Positions 23,561 through 32,886 are shown, numbered from the stretch's first letter. The stretch is 64,000 nt of DNA from an uncultured Clostridia bacterium (GCA_947624445.1 CANQKF010000006.1:1-64000); one strand, 5' to 3'. Notes: a model not told the origin generated them from the letters alone. Numbers and translations are program-made.

Positions 23561-26500
23561 ATGAATTTCAAAGAAATCAGATTGGTCGGCTTCAAATCCT
23601 TCGCGGATAAAACTTCCGTCAACTTCGATGACGGCGTAACCTGTATCGTCGGACCCAACGGGTGCGGCAAATCCAACGTCGCCGACGCCGTGCGCTGGGT
23701 GCTCGGCGAACAGTCGGCGAAGAACCTGCGCGGCGCCTCCATGCAGGACGTCATCTTCAACGGCACCGATCTGCGCCGTCCGCTCTCCTATTGCGAAGTC
23801 ACGCTCGTGTTCGACAATTCGGAGAAAATGTTCGACGTCGAATATGCGGAAGTCGCCATGACCCGCCGCCTGTACCGCTCGGGCGAGAGCGAATACCTGC
23901 TCAACATGACGCCCTGCCTCCGCAAAGACCTCATCGCGCTCTTCCACGGCGTGGGCATCGGCAAGGAGGGATATTCCATCATCGGGCAGGGGCGCGTCAC
24001 CCAGATCATGAACTCCAAGCCCGAGGAACGCCGCGCCATCTTCGAAGAGGCGACGGGCATCATGGAATACAAGGCGACCAAGGCGGAGATCGAACGCAAG
24101 CTCGACCTCTCGCGCGATAAGCTCGCCCTTTACAGCCAGCGCATCGACGAGGCGATGCGCACCCTCGCACCCCTCGAGAAGCAGGCGGACGAGGAGCGCA
24201 AGTACCGCGAATACGTCGATAAACTCAAATATGAGGAAGTCAACACCTTCCTGATCCGCAGCGACCGCTTCGCGCAGGACGAAGCGCGCTACAACGGGCG
24301 CATCGCGGCGGGCGAGGCCGAACTCTCGCAGGTGCAGGCGCAGATCCTGCTCATCGACGGGAAGGAGGCTTCGGCGCGCCTGCGCACCTCCGAAGTGGAC
24401 GCCGAACTCCGCCACGTCAACGACGACCTCCGCAAATACGAGGTCGATAACGAACACAAGTCAGGCGAAGTCAAAGTCGTGCAGGAGCGCATCAAGGCGT
24501 ATAACCAGCAGCTTGCCCGCGCGACCGAGGACATCGCCGCCTCCGAGCGCCGTTCGGGGGAGATCGACGTGCTCCTCGATTCGGGCGAAAAGAAGCTCTC
24601 GGGCTCCGATAAGCGCATGCGCGAGATCGAGAAGCAGCTCTTCGAGCTCGACGCCCACCTCGCCGAGGCGGACAAGCGGATCATCGCCCACGAACTCGAG
24701 ACGGACGAGACGCACGCGAGCGAGCTCTCCTCGGCGGAACAGCTCGCCGACCTCCGCGCGAACCAGGGGAGCCTCTCCGCCCAGCGCGACGCCACGCAGG
24801 ACAGGATCGGCGAGATCAACGCGGCGATCGCCCGCGAGACGCGCTTCCGCGACGAACACGCCCGCCAGCTCGCCGAGGCGGAGAAACAGCTCAAGACGTG
24901 CGAGGAATTCCTCCAACACCAGAAGGAGCGCGAAGAGGAGCTCATCGACGAAGCCGACGCCCTCGAGCGCGGCTACCGCAAATACAGTGAAGCGATCACC
25001 AAGACCAACAACGATATCTCCAACAGCGAGTATCAGCTCAAATACCAGCTCTCCGTGCGCGACCGCTCGGAGGGATACCGCGAAGTCGTCCGCAAACTGC
25101 GCACCGACGCCAAGAGCGATCCCGTGCTCGCGAAGCGCATGGTCGGAACGATCGCGGATATCGTACATACCGATAAGAAATACGAGGTCGCGATGGAGAC
25201 GGCCTTCGGCGGGGCGATGCAGTATATCATCACCGAGACCCAGCGCGACGCCCAGCAGCTCATCGAATATCTCCGCGCCAACCGGATCGGCACGGCGACC
25301 TTCCTGCCCATCGACGGCATGCGTCCCCGCGAGGATTCGCGCGACCTGCGCCGCGCGCTCTCCGAGACGGGCGCGATCGCCGCGGCAAACGACCTCATCC
25401 GCTACGACGAGCACTATGCGAGCGTCGTGAAGAACCTCATCGGCAACACGCTCATTTGCGATACGCTCGTGAACGCGACCCGCATCCGCAACCGCTATCC
25501 CGAGGCATTCCGCCTCGTCACGCTCGAGGGCGACATCATCCAATCGAGCGGCGCCATGAGCGGCGGGCACAGGAGCAAAGAGGCCAATCTCTTCTCCGCG
25601 GACCGCTTGATCCGCGAGGCGGAAGAGCGGATAAAAGCCCACAGGTCCGAGCTTTCCCGCCTCACCGCGGCGCTCGCGTCCTGCGAGAAGGAACTCGAAG
25701 AGGCGCGCAAGAACCGCGACGAGTTCCGCCTGCAAGTCCAGCAAAAGACGGCCGACTACGCCGCCCTCACCCAGCGCGTGCGGGCGCTCTCCGATCTCGT
25801 CGAGGAGCGCAACGCCACCATCAAGGAATACACCGATCTTCTGGAGCGGCTCACCCGCAAGGCGAGCGACCTCGAGAGCGAAGTGCTCTCCTCGCAGGAG
25901 AACGAAGAACTTCTGCGCCGCATCCGCACCGAGGCGGCGGAGGGGTACAAGCTCAGCGCGGGCAAGATCGAGACGGTCCGCGAAGAGCGCGCGGCGATCC
26001 TCGAGCGCATCTCCAAGCTCAGGATCGAGAGCGCGTCGATCATGTCCGCCCGCGACGCCGAACAGCAGAACGCGGAAAAGCTCAAGCTCGAGCAGCGCGA
26101 ACTTGCCGATAAGGTCGCGGACATGCGTGCGAGCATCGCGAGTTGCGAGCAAAAGATCGAGGAACTCAAGGAAGAGGAAGAGCGGGTCCGCCTCAGCGAC
26201 GAGGACCGCGTCATCGTCGAAAAACTGCATGCCGACCGCGACACCATCGAAGCGGAGAAGCGCGCCCTCACCGAGGAACAGCGGGAGCTCTCCGAGGAAC
26301 GGGCGTCTGCGTATGCGCGCCAGAACTCTCTGAAAGAGCAGATCGCGAACGCGAAGAACGAAAAGGGGCGCGCCGAGGTCTACCTCGAGCAGCTCACCCA
26401 GCGTCTGCAGGAGGGCTACGACCTCACCTATGACACGGCGCAGGAATTCCGCGATCCCAACTACGACTTCGAGAGCTCGACCAAGAACATCGCCTCGCTC

Positions 26501-27154
26501 AAGCGCAAGATCACCGAGCTCGGCAACGTCAACCTCACCGCGATCGACAGCTATGAGGACCTGCTCGCCCGCTACAACGAGATGGAAGCGCAGCGGGCGG
26601 ATGTCGATAAGGGCATCCACGACCTCTCCGATTCCCTCGAGGACGTCAAACGGCGCATGCGGGAGCAGTTCGACGAAGGCTTCAACCGCATCAACCAGAA
26701 CTTCTCGACGACCTTCCACGACCTCTTCGGCGGCGGCAGGGCGGAGATGCAGCTCGATTACGAGGAGGGCGTCGATCCGCTCGAAGCGGGCGTCGAGATC
26801 GTCGCATGTCCGCCGGGCAAGAAGCTCTCCAAGATCTCGCTGCTCTCGGGCGGCGAGCAGACGCTGACTTCCATCGCGATCCTCTTCGCGATCCTGAAGT
26901 CCAACCCCATGCCCTTCTGTATTCTCGACGAGATCGACGCCGCGCTCGACGACGTGAACGTCGACCGCTTCGCAAAGTACCTCAAACAATTCTCGCAGGA
27001 GACGCAGTTCATCGTCATCACCCACAGAAAGCCCACCATGAACCAGGCGGATACGCTCTTCGGCGTCACGATGGAGGAGAAGGGCGTTTCGAAGATCGTC
27101 TCCGTCAAGCTCTCCGAGGTCGAGAAGAAGCTCGGCGGCGATACGGTGATGTAA
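23561..27154 (+). CDS. smc: Chromosome segregation ATPase SMC
   Basis: MNFKEIRLVGFKSFADKT...GPNGCGKSNVADAVRW...LSGGEQTLTSIAILFAI; 1197 aa. Confidence 0.97.
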   Translation: MNFKEIRLVGFKSFADKTSVNFDDGVTCIVGPNGCGKSNVADAVRWVLGEQSAKNLRGASMQDVIFNGTDLRRPLSYCEVTLVFDNSEKMFDVEYAEVAMTRRLYRSGESEYLLNMTPCLRKDLIALFHGVGIGKEGYSIIGQGRVTQIMNSKPEERRAIFEEATGIMEYKATKAEIERKLDLSRDKLALYSQRIDEAMRTLAPLEKQADEERKYREYVDKLKYEEVNTFLIRSDRFAQDEARYNGRIAAGEAELSQVQAQILLIDGKEASARLRTSEVDAELRHVNDDLRKYEVDNEHKSGEVKVVQERIKAYNQQLARATEDIAASERRSGEIDVLLDSGEKKLSGSDKRMREIEKQLFELDAHLAEADKRIIAHELETDETHASELSSAEQLADLRANQGSLSAQRDATQDRIGEINAAIARETRFRDEHARQLAEAEKQLKTCEEFLQHQKEREEELIDEADALERGYRKYSEAITKTNNDISNSEYQLKYQLSVRDRSEGYREVVRKLRTDAKSDPVLAKRMVGTIADIVHTDKKYEVAMETAFGGAMQYIITETQRDAQQLIEYLRANRIGTATFLPIDGMRPREDSRDLRRALSETGAIAAANDLIRYDEHYASVVKNLIGNTLICDTLVNATRIRNRYPEAFRLVTLEGDIIQSSGAMSGGHRSKEANLFSADRLIREAEERIKAHRSELSRLTAALASCEKELEEARKNRDEFRLQVQQKTADYAALTQRVRALSDLVEERNATIKEYTDLLERLTRKASDLESEVLSSQENEELLRRIRTEAAEGYKLSAGKIETVREERAAILERISKLRIESASIMSARDAEQQNAEKLKLEQRELADKVADMRASIASCEQKIEELKEEEERVRLSDEDRVIVEKLHADRDTIEAEKRALTEEQRELSEERASAYARQNSLKEQIANAKNEKGRAEVYLEQLTQRLQEGYDLTYDTAQEFRDPNYDFESSTKNIASLKRKITELGNVNLTAIDSYEDLLARYNEMEAQRADVDKGIHDLSDSLEDVKRRMREQFDEGFNRINQNFSTTFHDLFGGGRAEMQLDYEEGVDPLEAGVEIVACPPGKKLSKISLLSGGEQTLTSIAILFAILKSNPMPFCILDEIDAALDDVNVDRFAKYLKQFSQETQFIVITHRKPTMNQADTLFGVTMEEKGVSKIVSVKLSEVEKKLGGDTVM

Positions 27155-27180
27155 GATCCCGCACGGGTTCTTGCCCGCAA

Positions 27181-27214
27181 CGGATCGTGCGAGAAATCTA
27201 CCACATCCCCCCGC
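27181..27214 (+). repeat. Dispersed 3'-UTR motif copy A (after smc)
   Basis: cggatcgtgcgagaaatctaccacatccccccgc. Confidence 0.6.
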
Positions 27215-27276
27215 GTTTCGCGTGTGCAGGCACGCCCGGGACGCGCGCCAAGGTCCCGTGAAAAAAGGAGAAGCGA

Positions 27277-28173
27277 ATGGGCTTTTTCGGAAAGATCAAG
27301 GAAGCGCTGAAGAAAACGCGCGCGAACGTCGCGCAAAAACTCCGCCAGCTCTTCCTCAAAAATAAGATTGGCGACGCCTTCTATGAGGAGCTCGAGGAGA
27401 TCCTCATCTCTTCCGATGTCTCCGTCCGCACGGCGGAGGACGTCGTGGAGCAGGTCAAGGAGGAGGCGATCGGCGGAAAGATCAAGGATGAGCAGTTCGT
27501 CACCGATCTTCTGAAAGATATTCTCGAGGACACGCTCAACGAGGCGCCCGTCCCCGAGATCGAGTACCCCTGCGTGATGATGTTTGTCGGCGTGAACGGC
27601 GTCGGAAAGACGACGACGATCGGCAAGATCGCGAATTATTTCGTGCGGCAGAAAAAGTCTGTCACGGTCGCGGCGGCGGATACCTTCCGCGCGGCGGCGA
27701 TCGACCAGCTCGGCATCTGGGCCGACCGCGCCAAGGTGCGCATCGTCAAACACGAAGAGGGGAGCGACCCCTCCGCCGTGGTGTTCGACGCCGTTACCTC
27801 CGCCAAGGCGAAAAAGACGGACGTGCTGCTCATCGATACGGCGGGGCGTCTGCACGTGAAAGATAACCTCATGAACGAGCTCAAGAAGATGGACCGCGTC
27901 GTCACGCGCGAGTATCCCGAGGCGCATTTCTACAAGTTCCTCGTGCTCGACGCGACGACGGGGCAGAACGCCTATTCGCAGGCGCGCGTCTTTCAGGAGG
28001 CGGTCGACCTCGACGGCATCGTGCTCACCAAGCTCGACGGCACGGCGAAGGGCGGCTTTGTGTTCTCGCTCTGCGGCGAGCTCAAGGTGCCCGTCGTGTT
28101 CGCAGGCGTCGGCGAGAAGATCGACGACATCGAATTTTTCGATGCCGAGCAGTTCGTCGAAGGGTTCTTTTGA
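27277..28173 (+). CDS. ftsY: Signal recognition particle receptor FtsY
   Basis: GVNGVGKTTTIGKIA, DTAGRLHVKDNLMNELKK, TKLDGTAKGG. Confidence 0.96.
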   Translation: MGFFGKIKEALKKTRANVAQKLRQLFLKNKIGDAFYEELEEILISSDVSVRTAEDVVEQVKEEAIGGKIKDEQFVTDLLKDILEDTLNEAPVPEIEYPCVMMFVGVNGVGKTTTIGKIANYFVRQKKSVTVAAADTFRAAAIDQLGIWADRAKVRIVKHEEGSDPSAVVFDAVTSAKAKKTDVLLIDTAGRLHVKDNLMNELKKMDRVVTREYPEAHFYKFLVLDATTGQNAYSQARVFQEAVDLDGIVLTKLDGTAKGGFVFSLCGELKVPVVFAGVGEKIDDIEFFDAEQFVEGFF

Positions 28174-28227
28174 GGTAAAGGAACGTTCTCGCGCCAAGAA
28201 GTTCCCGTGCGGGGTGGAGCGGACATT

Positions 28228-28253
28228 TTTTGATTTTATCCACTACATCCCCT
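28228..28253 (+). repeat. Dispersed motif copy B1 (after ftsY)
   Basis: ttttgattttatccactacatcccct. Confidence 0.65.
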
Positions 28254-28374
28254 GGCTTTTCCGCGCAAAAAGTCCGCGCATGGGGCGGTGCGGAGCGCAA
28301 AGCGGCGCAGCGGAGCAAAGATCCAAGCACATCGCCCGCGCGCAAAGCGCCTCGTCGCCCCGCAGCTGCCGTAA

Positions 28375-28402
28375 CGCGGGGGACATTGATCGATAAAACG
28401 AC
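28375..28402 (-). repeat. Dispersed motif copy B2, inverted relative to B1
   Basis: cgcgggggacattgatcgataaaacgac; reverse complement gtcgttttatcgatcaatgtcccccgcg. Confidence 0.55.
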
Positions 28403-28443
28403 ATTTCACGAGGAAACGGGCGGCCGTTTCCGAAGGAAAAAGC

Positions 28444-28941
28444 ATGAAGAAAAAACAGAAGCGAACGTTCACACAGAAATGCAAGGCGTTTCTCGGGGAA
28501 TACCTCCTCGGGATCGACTTCTGGGCGCTGGGGCTCTTCGGCGTGCTCCTCTTGCCCAACTTCATCTTCTGGTGTTGGCAGCCCGTCGACCTCCTGCTCC
28601 GCAGCGCGACGCAGAGCCTGTATTTCACGTCGTTCGTCTTTACGGCGATCGCCTGCGCCGTTCTGATGTTCGTGCGGCACGAGGATGAGGCGCGCGACCC
28701 GCGCTTTTCCAGCATGTGCTTCCTCTTCACCTGCCTGTTTGCGGCGCTCACGCTTGCGGGTTGGGCGTTCTATCTCGCGAACTACGTCAACTGGGCGGTC
28801 GTCATCTTCCTCGCCGTGTTCCCGAACGCCGCCATGATCACGTATGCGATCCTGCGCAGGAACTATTTCGCCCTTCCGCTGATCGCCGTCTCGCTCGCCC
28901 TCTCCATCGCGATGGCAGTCGGCGCCATCGGATACCTGTAA
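28444..28941 (+). CDS. Hypothetical multi-TM membrane protein
   Basis: 165 aa with about five hydrophobic spans; RBS-like gaaggaaa upstream. Confidence 0.6.
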   Translation: MKKKQKRTFTQKCKAFLGEYLLGIDFWALGLFGVLLLPNFIFWCWQPVDLLLRSATQSLYFTSFVFTAIACAVLMFVRHEDEARDPRFSSMCFLFTCLFAALTLAGWAFYLANYVNWAVVIFLAVFPNAAMITYAILRRNYFALPLIAVSLALSIAMAVGAIGYL

Positions 28942-28956
28942 TTTCCGCAGAAAAAA

Positions 28957-28993
28957 ACATCCGTCAAGCGAAAATGCTTGACGGATGTTTTTT
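28957..28993. terminator. Hairpin terminator, copy 1 of a 37-bp perfect direct repeat
   Basis: acatccgtcaagc-gaaaat-gcttgacggatgt + T6, with A7 upstream (bidirectional); identical to 30551-30587. Confidence 0.9.
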
Positions 28994-30260
28994 ACATTCT
29001 GTGAAACGTCTTTCCTCCATCCGAGCTGGCATAGCGTCTGCCCGCATAATCTTCGTAGACTCTTTCATAACGGTCTTTCCCGACCGCATTGGGCAAATAA
29101 GTGAGCTCGATGTTTTGTCCGCCGTCGTTGACGACGACTTTATCTCCGCTCTGCGAAGCGCCGCTGTTTCCATAGTTACTGTATTTCAAAAGCACTGCAA
29201 CGAGACCCAGGATAAAGACGGCGAGGACTGCCAGCAAAACAAGCCCGACGACGGCGAGGATCGCGTAGATGATGATCGCAAAGACCAAGGGCAGAAGGAA
29301 GGCGCATCCCACGACGACCCCGATCGCCGCTTTCGAGGCGGTTTCTTCGTTGACGAAGTAGGGGAAGATGAAAAGCGTTGCGATCTGTGCGCAGATGACG
29401 GAGGCGAGCAAGTGATAGATAAGATATCCATAGAGGATCCCGTTGGATTCGATATATTCCGTGAAATACATCGACGCTTCCGCGATAAAACTGCGAATGG
29501 GGAGGTCCGTCCGGAAAAAGCCGATGCCGCCGAGCACGATGAAAAGGACGGCATAGCCCTTGGGGAAGTTCAAGGGGTTATGCGCGCCGAGGTAGACGAG
29601 GTACGTGGGCAGGGATAAGAGCGCAAAGGGCAATAAGATCAAGGTGCGGTGGGGGAAGTCGCCCAAGAAGAGGAGCGCAACGCGGGCGATGAGCACCGCC
29701 GCAAAAAAGCAAGTGAGAAAAACAAAAGCGGGTTTCTTCGAGGCATGCTCCTTGCGGAAACGCGCCCGTATGGCCCTGAACCGTGCGCCGACTTTTCCGA
29801 GTACTTCCTTACATTTTATTATGGTTTCGTTCTGTTTTTTTACGGCGGTGATCTCCTCTGCCGAGCCTGCGCTTTCAGACGCCTGTTCGCTTTCGGAGCT
29901 TTCCGCGGCGGAAGTTTGGGCGATCTGCGGCGCTTCATCCGCCTGCGCTTCGTCCGCATTCTCCGCGGATGCCGGTTCCGCTGCGGGGAAATGCTTCAAC
30001 ATGAGAACGCTCCCGATCAGGGAAAGGATGGAAAGGGAGAGGCAACTCAACACGAGCGCGCCGATGATCTCCTTACGCCCGCCCTTTTTTCCATAGACGG
30101 AGAGAATGATCACGGAGATGCCGATCTCCAATGGCAAAAATACGTGCGTGAGACGGTCAAACCTGATCAAAATGAGGTAAGTTAACACGGCCGCCAAAAG
30201 CAGGGAGGCGCCCACCATGCAGAGCGTGAATCCACGCTTAAACTTCTTGTCTTGAACCAT
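28992..30260 (-). CDS. Hypothetical polytopic membrane protein with Ala/Glu/Ser-rich loop and C-terminal soluble tail
   Basis: 422-aa ORF, multiple TM segments; stop codon lies inside the 37-bp terminator repeat. Confidence 0.7.
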   Translation of the reverse strand: MVQDKKFKRGFTLCMVGASLLLAAVLTYLILIRFDRLTHVFLPLEIGISVIILSVYGKKGGRKEIIGALVLSCLSLSILSLIGSVLMLKHFPAAEPASAENADEAQADEAPQIAQTSAAESSESEQASESAGSAEEITAVKKQNETIIKCKEVLGKVGARFRAIRARFRKEHASKKPAFVFLTCFFAAVLIARVALLFLGDFPHRTLILLPFALLSLPTYLVYLGAHNPLNFPKGYAVLFIVLGGIGFFRTDLPIRSFIAEASMYFTEYIESNGILYGYLIYHLLASVICAQIATLFIFPYFVNEETASKAAIGVVVGCAFLLPLVFAIIIYAILAVVGLVLLAVLAVFILGLVAVLLKYSNYGNSGASQSGDKVVVNDGGQNIELTYLPNAVGKDRYERVYEDYAGRRYASSDGGKTFHRM

Positions 30261-30282
30261 AGATTCTCCTTTGTGACTGTTT

Positions 30283-30301
30283 ATATCCCGAATCGGGATA
30301 T
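30283..30301. promoter_or_regulatory. Putative operator 1 in divergent promoter region
   Basis: Perfect palindrome atatcccga-a-tcgggatat. Confidence 0.65.
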
Positions 30302-30302
30302 A

Positions 30303-30329
30303 TTTATTATACCGATTCGGTATAATAAA
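30303..30329. promoter_or_regulatory. Putative operator 2 in divergent promoter region
   Basis: Perfect palindrome tttattataccga-t-tcggtataataaa (13-bp arms); shares the ccga-N-tcgg core with operator 1. Confidence 0.65.
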
Positions 30330-30344
30330 GTCAAGAGAATTTCC

Positions 30345-30551
30345 ATGATAAGATTAAAAGAGTTGCGAAAAGAGAGGCACATCTCTCAATTAAAGCTGGC
30401 GATGGACCTCGGCATGAACCAAAATTCCATTTCGCGCTATGAAACGGGCGAGCATGAGGCGGATTACAAGACGCTCATCGCGATCGCCGACTATTTCGAC
30501 GTCTCCATCGACTATTTGCTCGAAAGAACGGAAAATCCCATGAGAAATTGA
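30345..30551 (+). CDS. XRE-family helix-turn-helix regulator
   Basis: MIRLKELRKERHISQLKLAMDLGMNQNSISRYETGEHEADYKTLIAIADYFDVSIDYLLERTENP. Confidence 0.93.
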   Translation: MIRLKELRKERHISQLKLAMDLGMNQNSISRYETGEHEADYKTLIAIADYFDVSIDYLLERTENPMRN

Positions 30552-30587
30552 CATCCGTCAAGCGAAAATGCTTGACGGATGTTTTTT
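30551..30587. terminator. Hairpin terminator, copy 2 of the 37-bp direct repeat
   Basis: Identical 37 bp to 28957-28993. Confidence 0.9.
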
Positions 30588-30600
30588 GATTTGCTATAAT
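30572..30600 (+). promoter_or_regulatory. Probable ylxM-ffh promoter
   Basis: TTGACG (30572-30577) - 17 bp - TATAAT (30595-30600). Confidence 0.7.
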
Positions 30601-30606
30601 GATAGG

Positions 30607-30626
30607 GTCAAGCGGAACGGCTTGAC
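30607..30626 (+). other. Leader hairpin of ylxM-ffh, diverged relative of the 37-bp terminator stem
   Basis: gtcaagc-ggaacg-gcttgac; 21/27 identity with the terminator hairpin core; immediately upstream of the ggaggt RBS. Confidence 0.6.
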
Positions 30627-30636
30627 GGAGGTGGGT

Positions 30637-31053
30637 ATGTTCGCGACGGTGAAAGGCGCCGCGGCGCCGTCGGTGCAGGGCACGCGGCTCCGCTATCTCG
30701 GCCTGTGGGACGCCTACGGGCCCCTTCTCACCGATCTCCAGCGCGAGATCTGCGGGATGTATTACTCGCTCGATCTCTCCCTTTCGGAGATCGCCGAAGA
30801 GAAGGGCGTCTCCAAGCAAGCCGTCTCGGATACCCTCAAAAAGTGCAGGGAGCTCCTCGATTCCTACGAGGAAAAATTGCACTTTAAGCGCGATAACGAC
30901 GAATACTCCCGCGCGGTCTCCTTTATGATGACGGAAGTTGTGCGGGCGCTCGAAGCCTTTGGCGCGCGGCACCCCGAATTTGCCGAAGAGATCGGAAAAA
31001 TCACAGACATGGTATGCGTCGGCGAGGCGATCGACCTCGACCTGGAGGATTAA
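30637..31053 (+). CDS. ylxM: YlxM/p13-family SRP-associated HTH protein
   Basis: LWDAYGPLLTDLQREICGMYYSLDLSLSEIAEEKGVSKQAVSDTLKKC; directly upstream of ffh. Confidence 0.9.
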   Translation: MFATVKGAAAPSVQGTRLRYLGLWDAYGPLLTDLQREICGMYYSLDLSLSEIAEEKGVSKQAVSDTLKKCRELLDSYEEKLHFKRDNDEYSRAVSFMMTEVVRALEAFGARHPEFAEEIGKITDMVCVGEAIDLDLED

Positions 31054-32367
31054 ATGGCGCTCTTTGCATCGCTCTCCGAGCGGCTCAATCATATCTTTTC
31101 CAAGCTGACGAAGCGGGGCAAGCTCACCGAGCTCGAGATCAGGACGGCGATGCGCGAAGTGCGCGTCGCGCTCCTCGAGGCGGACGTCAACCTCAAGGTC
31201 GTGAAGTCTTTCATCGCCGAGGTCTCCGAAAAGGCGGTGGGGCAGAAGGTCCTCGAGAGCCTCAATCCCGCCCAGCAGGTCATCAAGATCGTCAACGACG
31301 AGCTGATCGCCCTCATGGGATCGGGGAACGCCAAGCTCGAGGTCTCGCCCAAGCCGCCGACGGTCATCATGATGTGCGGGCTTCAGGGCGCGGGCAAGAC
31401 GACGATGTGCGCCAAGCTCGCCGTGCAGCTCAAAAAACAGGGCAAGCGGCCGCTCCTCGTGGCGTGCGATATCTACCGCCCCGCGGCGATCGACCAGCTC
31501 AAGGTCGTAGGGGGGAAGGCGGGCGCCGAAGTGTTCGAAAAAGGCACACAGGACCCCGTGAAAACGGCGAAAGAGGCCGTGGACTACGCCAAAAAAATGG
31601 GGTACGATACCGTCGTCATCGATACGGCGGGGCGGCTCCACATCGACGAAAAGCTCATGCTCGAGCTCGAGAATATCACGAAGGCGGTCCCCGTCACCGA
31701 GATCCTGCTCACGGTCGACGCCATGACGGGGCAAGACGCCGTCAACGTCGCCGAGACCTTCAACGCGCGGCTCAACGTGACGGGCGTCATCCTCACCAAG
31801 CTCGACGGCGATACCCGCGGCGGCGCCTGCCTCTCCATCAAGGCGGTCACGGGCAAGCCCATCAAGTTCGTGGGCGTGGGCGAAAAACTCGGCGACCTCG
31901 AGCCCTTCTATCCCGACCGCATGGCGAGCCGCATCCTCGGCATGGGCGACGTGCTTTCCCTCATCGAGAAGGCGCAGGAGGCGGTCACCGAACAGCAGGC
32001 GAAGGAGATGGAGCGCAAGATGCGCGAGAATTCCTTCACGCTGGCCGATTATCTCACGCAGTTCGAGACGCTCAAGAAGATGGGCGGCGCGGGCGCGCTC
32101 ATGAACATGCTCCCGGGCGCGAATAAGTTCAAGGTCAAAGAGAGCGATTTCGACGAAAAGAAAGTGGAACGTACCCGCGCGATCATCCTCTCGATGACGC
32201 CCAAGGAGCGGGAGAACCCGCAGATCATCGGCTCTTCGCGCAAGCGCAGGATCGCGCTCGGCTCGGGCACGAGCGTGCAGGAGATCAACCAGCTGCTCAA
32301 ACAGTTCGAGCAGACCAAACTCTTGATGAAGCAGATGAAGAGCGGAAAGCGCAGGCTGCCATTCTGA
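31054..32367 (+). CDS. ffh: Signal recognition particle GTPase Ffh
   Basis: GLQGAGKTTMCAKLA, DTAGRLHIDEKLM, C-terminal M domain. Confidence 0.97.
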   Translation: MALFASLSERLNHIFSKLTKRGKLTELEIRTAMREVRVALLEADVNLKVVKSFIAEVSEKAVGQKVLESLNPAQQVIKIVNDELIALMGSGNAKLEVSPKPPTVIMMCGLQGAGKTTMCAKLAVQLKKQGKRPLLVACDIYRPAAIDQLKVVGGKAGAEVFEKGTQDPVKTAKEAVDYAKKMGYDTVVIDTAGRLHIDEKLMLELENITKAVPVTEILLTVDAMTGQDAVNVAETFNARLNVTGVILTKLDGDTRGGACLSIKAVTGKPIKFVGVGEKLGDLEPFYPDRMASRILGMGDVLSLIEKAQEAVTEQQAKEMERKMRENSFTLADYLTQFETLKKMGGAGALMNMLPGANKFKVKESDFDEKKVERTRAIILSMTPKERENPQIIGSSRKRRIALGSGTSVQEINQLLKQFEQTKLLMKQMKSGKRRLPF

Positions 32368-32398
32368 TTTTTCGCAGCATCTCTTGCGCTGCGACCGA

Positions 32399-32433
32399 CC
32401 GTGCGAGGGGTTTTATTTCCTACATCCCCCGAC
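32399..32433 (+). repeat. Dispersed motif copy C (after ffh)
   Basis: ccgtgcgaggggttttatttcctacatcccccgac. Confidence 0.65.
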
Positions 32434-32535
32434 TTCTTCGGCCGCGGCAGCGAATCGCGATGGGGAAACAACGGCCGCAAAGAAGCCGTAAAAAAAGAAA
32501 AAAATCTATTGTAACATAAATCGGAGGTAACAAAA

Positions 32536-32829
32536 ATGGTCAAAATGAGATTGGTGCGGATGGGCGATAAGAAGTCTCCCGTCTACAGGATCGTCGTGGT
32601 CGACGCCCGCAAGGCGGCGACGGGGGAGTACATCGAGAAGATCGGTTTCTACGATCCCAAGGCAGAGCCCGCGAAGCTCGAGATCGACGTGGAGAAGGCG
32701 CAGGCATGGCTCGCGAAGGGGGTCCAGCCCACCGAGACCGTCAAGAATCTGCTTGTGAAGGCAGGCGCCGTCGAGAAGAGCGAGAAGCTCTCGCCCGCCA
32801 AGACCAAGGGCAAGAAGGCGAAGAAGTAA
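32536..32829 (+). CDS. rpsP: 30S ribosomal protein S16
   Basis: MVKMRLVRMGDKKSPVYRIVVVDARKAATGEYIEKIGFYDP. Confidence 0.97.
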   Translation: MVKMRLVRMGDKKSPVYRIVVVDARKAATGEYIEKIGFYDPKAEPAKLEIDVEKAQAWLAKGVQPTETVKNLLVKAGAVEKSEKLSPAKTKGKKAKK

Positions 32830-32886
32830 TCGCCGCCGAAGCGCAAGCGGCGCAGGATCGCGCGCCGCGTACGGGAGGAGTCTATC

